A stretch of DNA of 64,000 bases from Flavobacterium inviolabile (lineage in GTDB: Bacteria; Bacteroidota; Bacteroidia; Flavobacteriales; Flavobacteriaceae). The translations under genes were made by a program, and so were the position numbers. Below the pieces are notes generated by a model, which worked only from the letters and a program-made list of their open reading frames with translations, had not been told where the DNA came from and did not search any database. This document shows positions 62,719 through 64,000 of this stretch, one piece after another. How positions within the stretch are numbered: position 1 is the stretch's first letter; the number at the start of each line of letters is the position of its first letter. The stretch covers positions 1,860,001 to 1,924,000 of the forward strand of contig NZ_CP058278.1 of assembly GCF_013389455.1 (NCBI RefSeq), read 5' to 3'.

Positions 62719-63984
62719 ATGCATCTCAAAAAGTCCGTTTATATATTCTTAGTATTCCTGTTTTCAATTTCGGCAAAAGCAGCATTTATACTGCTGCCGA
62801 TGGAAGCCGAAGTGCAGCAAAACCATTTAAAAGCCTATGGAATTACCTATTGGGCACTGGATAAGCAGTATAAAGTGAGCTGGCTGCTAAATTACAGGGG
62901 CGGTTCTTTTCTGTTGCCGGATGCGGCCGAGATTCGTAAAGAATGCCAGATCCGCGGGGTAACTTTTGAAATACTGTCCGACAATCAGGCAAACGGAATC
63001 CTGAATGAAATTAGTTCCCCTTCACAAAATATGGAAACGGTTGTGCTGGAAAAAGCACCAAAAATTGCCGTATATACACCCAAAGGGAAAAAACCATGGG
63101 ATGATGCGGTGACACTGGTTTTAACCTATGCCGAAATTCCGTTTACGGCAATCTATGATGAAGAAGTACTAAGCGATGCCCTTTTACTATACGATTGGCT
63201 GCATTTGCACCACGAAGATTTCACCGGGCAATATGGGAAATTCTTCGGAGCCTACCGGAATGCACCCTGGTATATTGAACAAAAAAGAGAAGCGGAAGCT
63301 TTGGCAACCAAGTTGGGATTTAGCAAAGTATCACAGGAAAAACTGGCTGTAGCCGCTAAGATCCGAAACTTTGTAATTGGCGGTGGTTTTATGTTTGCCA
63401 TGTGTTCTGCAACAGACAGCTTTGATATTGCCCTTGCTGCCGAAGGAGTGGACATCTGTGAACCGATGTTTGACGGCGATGACAGTGAGGCAAACTATCA
63501 GGCGCGGATTGACTACAATAAAAGCTTTGCATTCAAGGACTTTATCCTGGAAAGAAACCCGCTTGTTTATGAATTTTCAGATATTGATATGTCGCGAAAG
63601 CGAAAAGTATTGCCCGATAATGATTATTTCACGCTGATGGAATATTCGGCAAAATGGGATCCCATCCCGAGTATGCTTTGCCAGAACCATACCCAGCTGG
63701 TGAAAGGTTTTATGGGACAGACCACCGCTTTTGACAGCGAGCGGATCAAATCGAATATCCTGGTTATGGGAGAGAACAAGTTTAATGGCGAAGCCCGTTA
63801 TATACACGGTACCAAAGGCAAAGGAATGTTCACATTTTACGGCGGGCATGATCCGGAAGATTACGAGCATCGGGTAGGCGATGCGCCAACGGTTTTGGAC
63901 CTGCATCCCAATTCTCCCGGGTACCGTTTAATCTTAAACAATGTATTATTTCCGGCAGCCAGAAAGAAAAAACTCAAAACATAA
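62719..63984 (+). CDS. Conserved secreted protein, often labelled asparagine synthetase B
   Basis: 421 residues from the ATG at 62719 (MHLKKSVYIFLVFLFSISAKA), which gives a signal peptide; the -7 box makes the longer frame unlikely. A segment 'FVIGGGFMFAMCSATDSFDIAL' (split by a turn) resembles the nucleophile elbow of class I glutamine amidotransferase-like folds, and 'TFYGGHDPEDYEH' carries a His. In Flavobacteria this family is often called asparagine synthetase B, but the N-terminal Cys and ATP-binding motifs of AsnB are absent and the protein is exported. True function unknown. Confidence 0.6.
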   Translation: MHLKKSVYIFLVFLFSISAKAAFILLPMEAEVQQNHLKAYGITYWALDKQYKVSWLLNYRGGSFLLPDAAEIRKECQIRGVTFEILSDNQANGILNEISSPSQNMETVVLEKAPKIAVYTPKGKKPWDDAVTLVLTYAEIPFTAIYDEEVLSDALLLYDWLHLHHEDFTGQYGKFFGAYRNAPWYIEQKREAEALATKLGFSKVSQEKLAVAAKIRNFVIGGGFMFAMCSATDSFDIALAAEGVDICEPMFDGDDSEANYQARIDYNKSFAFKDFILERNPLVYEFSDIDMSRKRKVLPDNDYFTLMEYSAKWDPIPSMLCQNHTQLVKGFMGQTTAFDSERIKSNILVMGENKFNGEARYIHGTKGKGMFTFYGGHDPEDYEHRVGDAPTVLDLHPNSPGYRLILNNVLFPAARKKKLKT

Positions 63985-64000
63985 AATTCTGATCACAATT

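Overview
The window is a chromosomal piece of a Bacteroidota bacterium, almost certainly a Flavobacteriaceae member close to Flavobacterium. The evidence is low GC, several secreted proteins ending in type IX secretion (T9SS) sorting domains, TonB-dependent receptors with lipoprotein partners, DUF5777, DUF4252 and DUF4198 families, and promoters with the phylum-specific -7 element TAnnTTTG. Housekeeping genes (rmuC, trmL, aroK, tgt, accA, dnaB, split transketolase, an Lpt permease) surround several accessory blocks.

Layout. 1-6442: end of an OB-fold protein, a DUF5777 barrel, a T9SS FG-GAP/UnbV protein, a diheme cytochrome c lipoprotein, a thioesterase and rmuC. 6500-14400: a type II-C CRISPR-Cas locus. 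It has a tracrRNA on the minus strand, a 1455-residue Cas9, an array of 30 repeats and 29 spacers on the plus strand, then cas2 and cas1 convergent to the array. 14503-20094: an XRE regulator and a class I lanthipeptide cluster (two precursors, LanC, split LanB). 20161-22583: rluE, trmL, a VOC protein and a dienelactone hydrolase. 22628-29964: divergent vitamin B12 uptake, with btuDCF-like genes on minus and a cobalamin riboswitch, btuB and two BtuG-like propeller lipoproteins on plus. Two T9SS proteins follow (30032-32409), then an ECF sigma/DUF4252 operon (32560-34685).

34712-39108 is an iron-uptake operon on minus (siderophore receptor, DUF4198, PepSY membrane protein) with a well-formed promoter. 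A MerR regulator with cobalamin-binding (CarH-type) motifs and a serine hydrolase follow. 42053-45184 holds oxidoreductases, a DUF2147 protein and an AraC regulator. 45226-49509 holds two PAS sensor proteins, one without a catalytic domain, and a response regulator. 49629-50205 is a tRNA operon (four tRNA-Lys, one tRNA-Leu). The rest (50334-63984) is mainly housekeeping.

The most notable content is the CRISPR-Cas9 locus. Its tracrRNA can be folded by eye, and two of its spacers differ only at synonymous sites, as if taken from two alleles of one phage gene. Other notable items are the adjacent lanthipeptide cluster, the riboswitch-controlled B12 locus with duplicated BtuG-like proteins, a probable B12-dependent light-sensing regulator, and a Tgt enzyme lacking its usual zinc cysteines.
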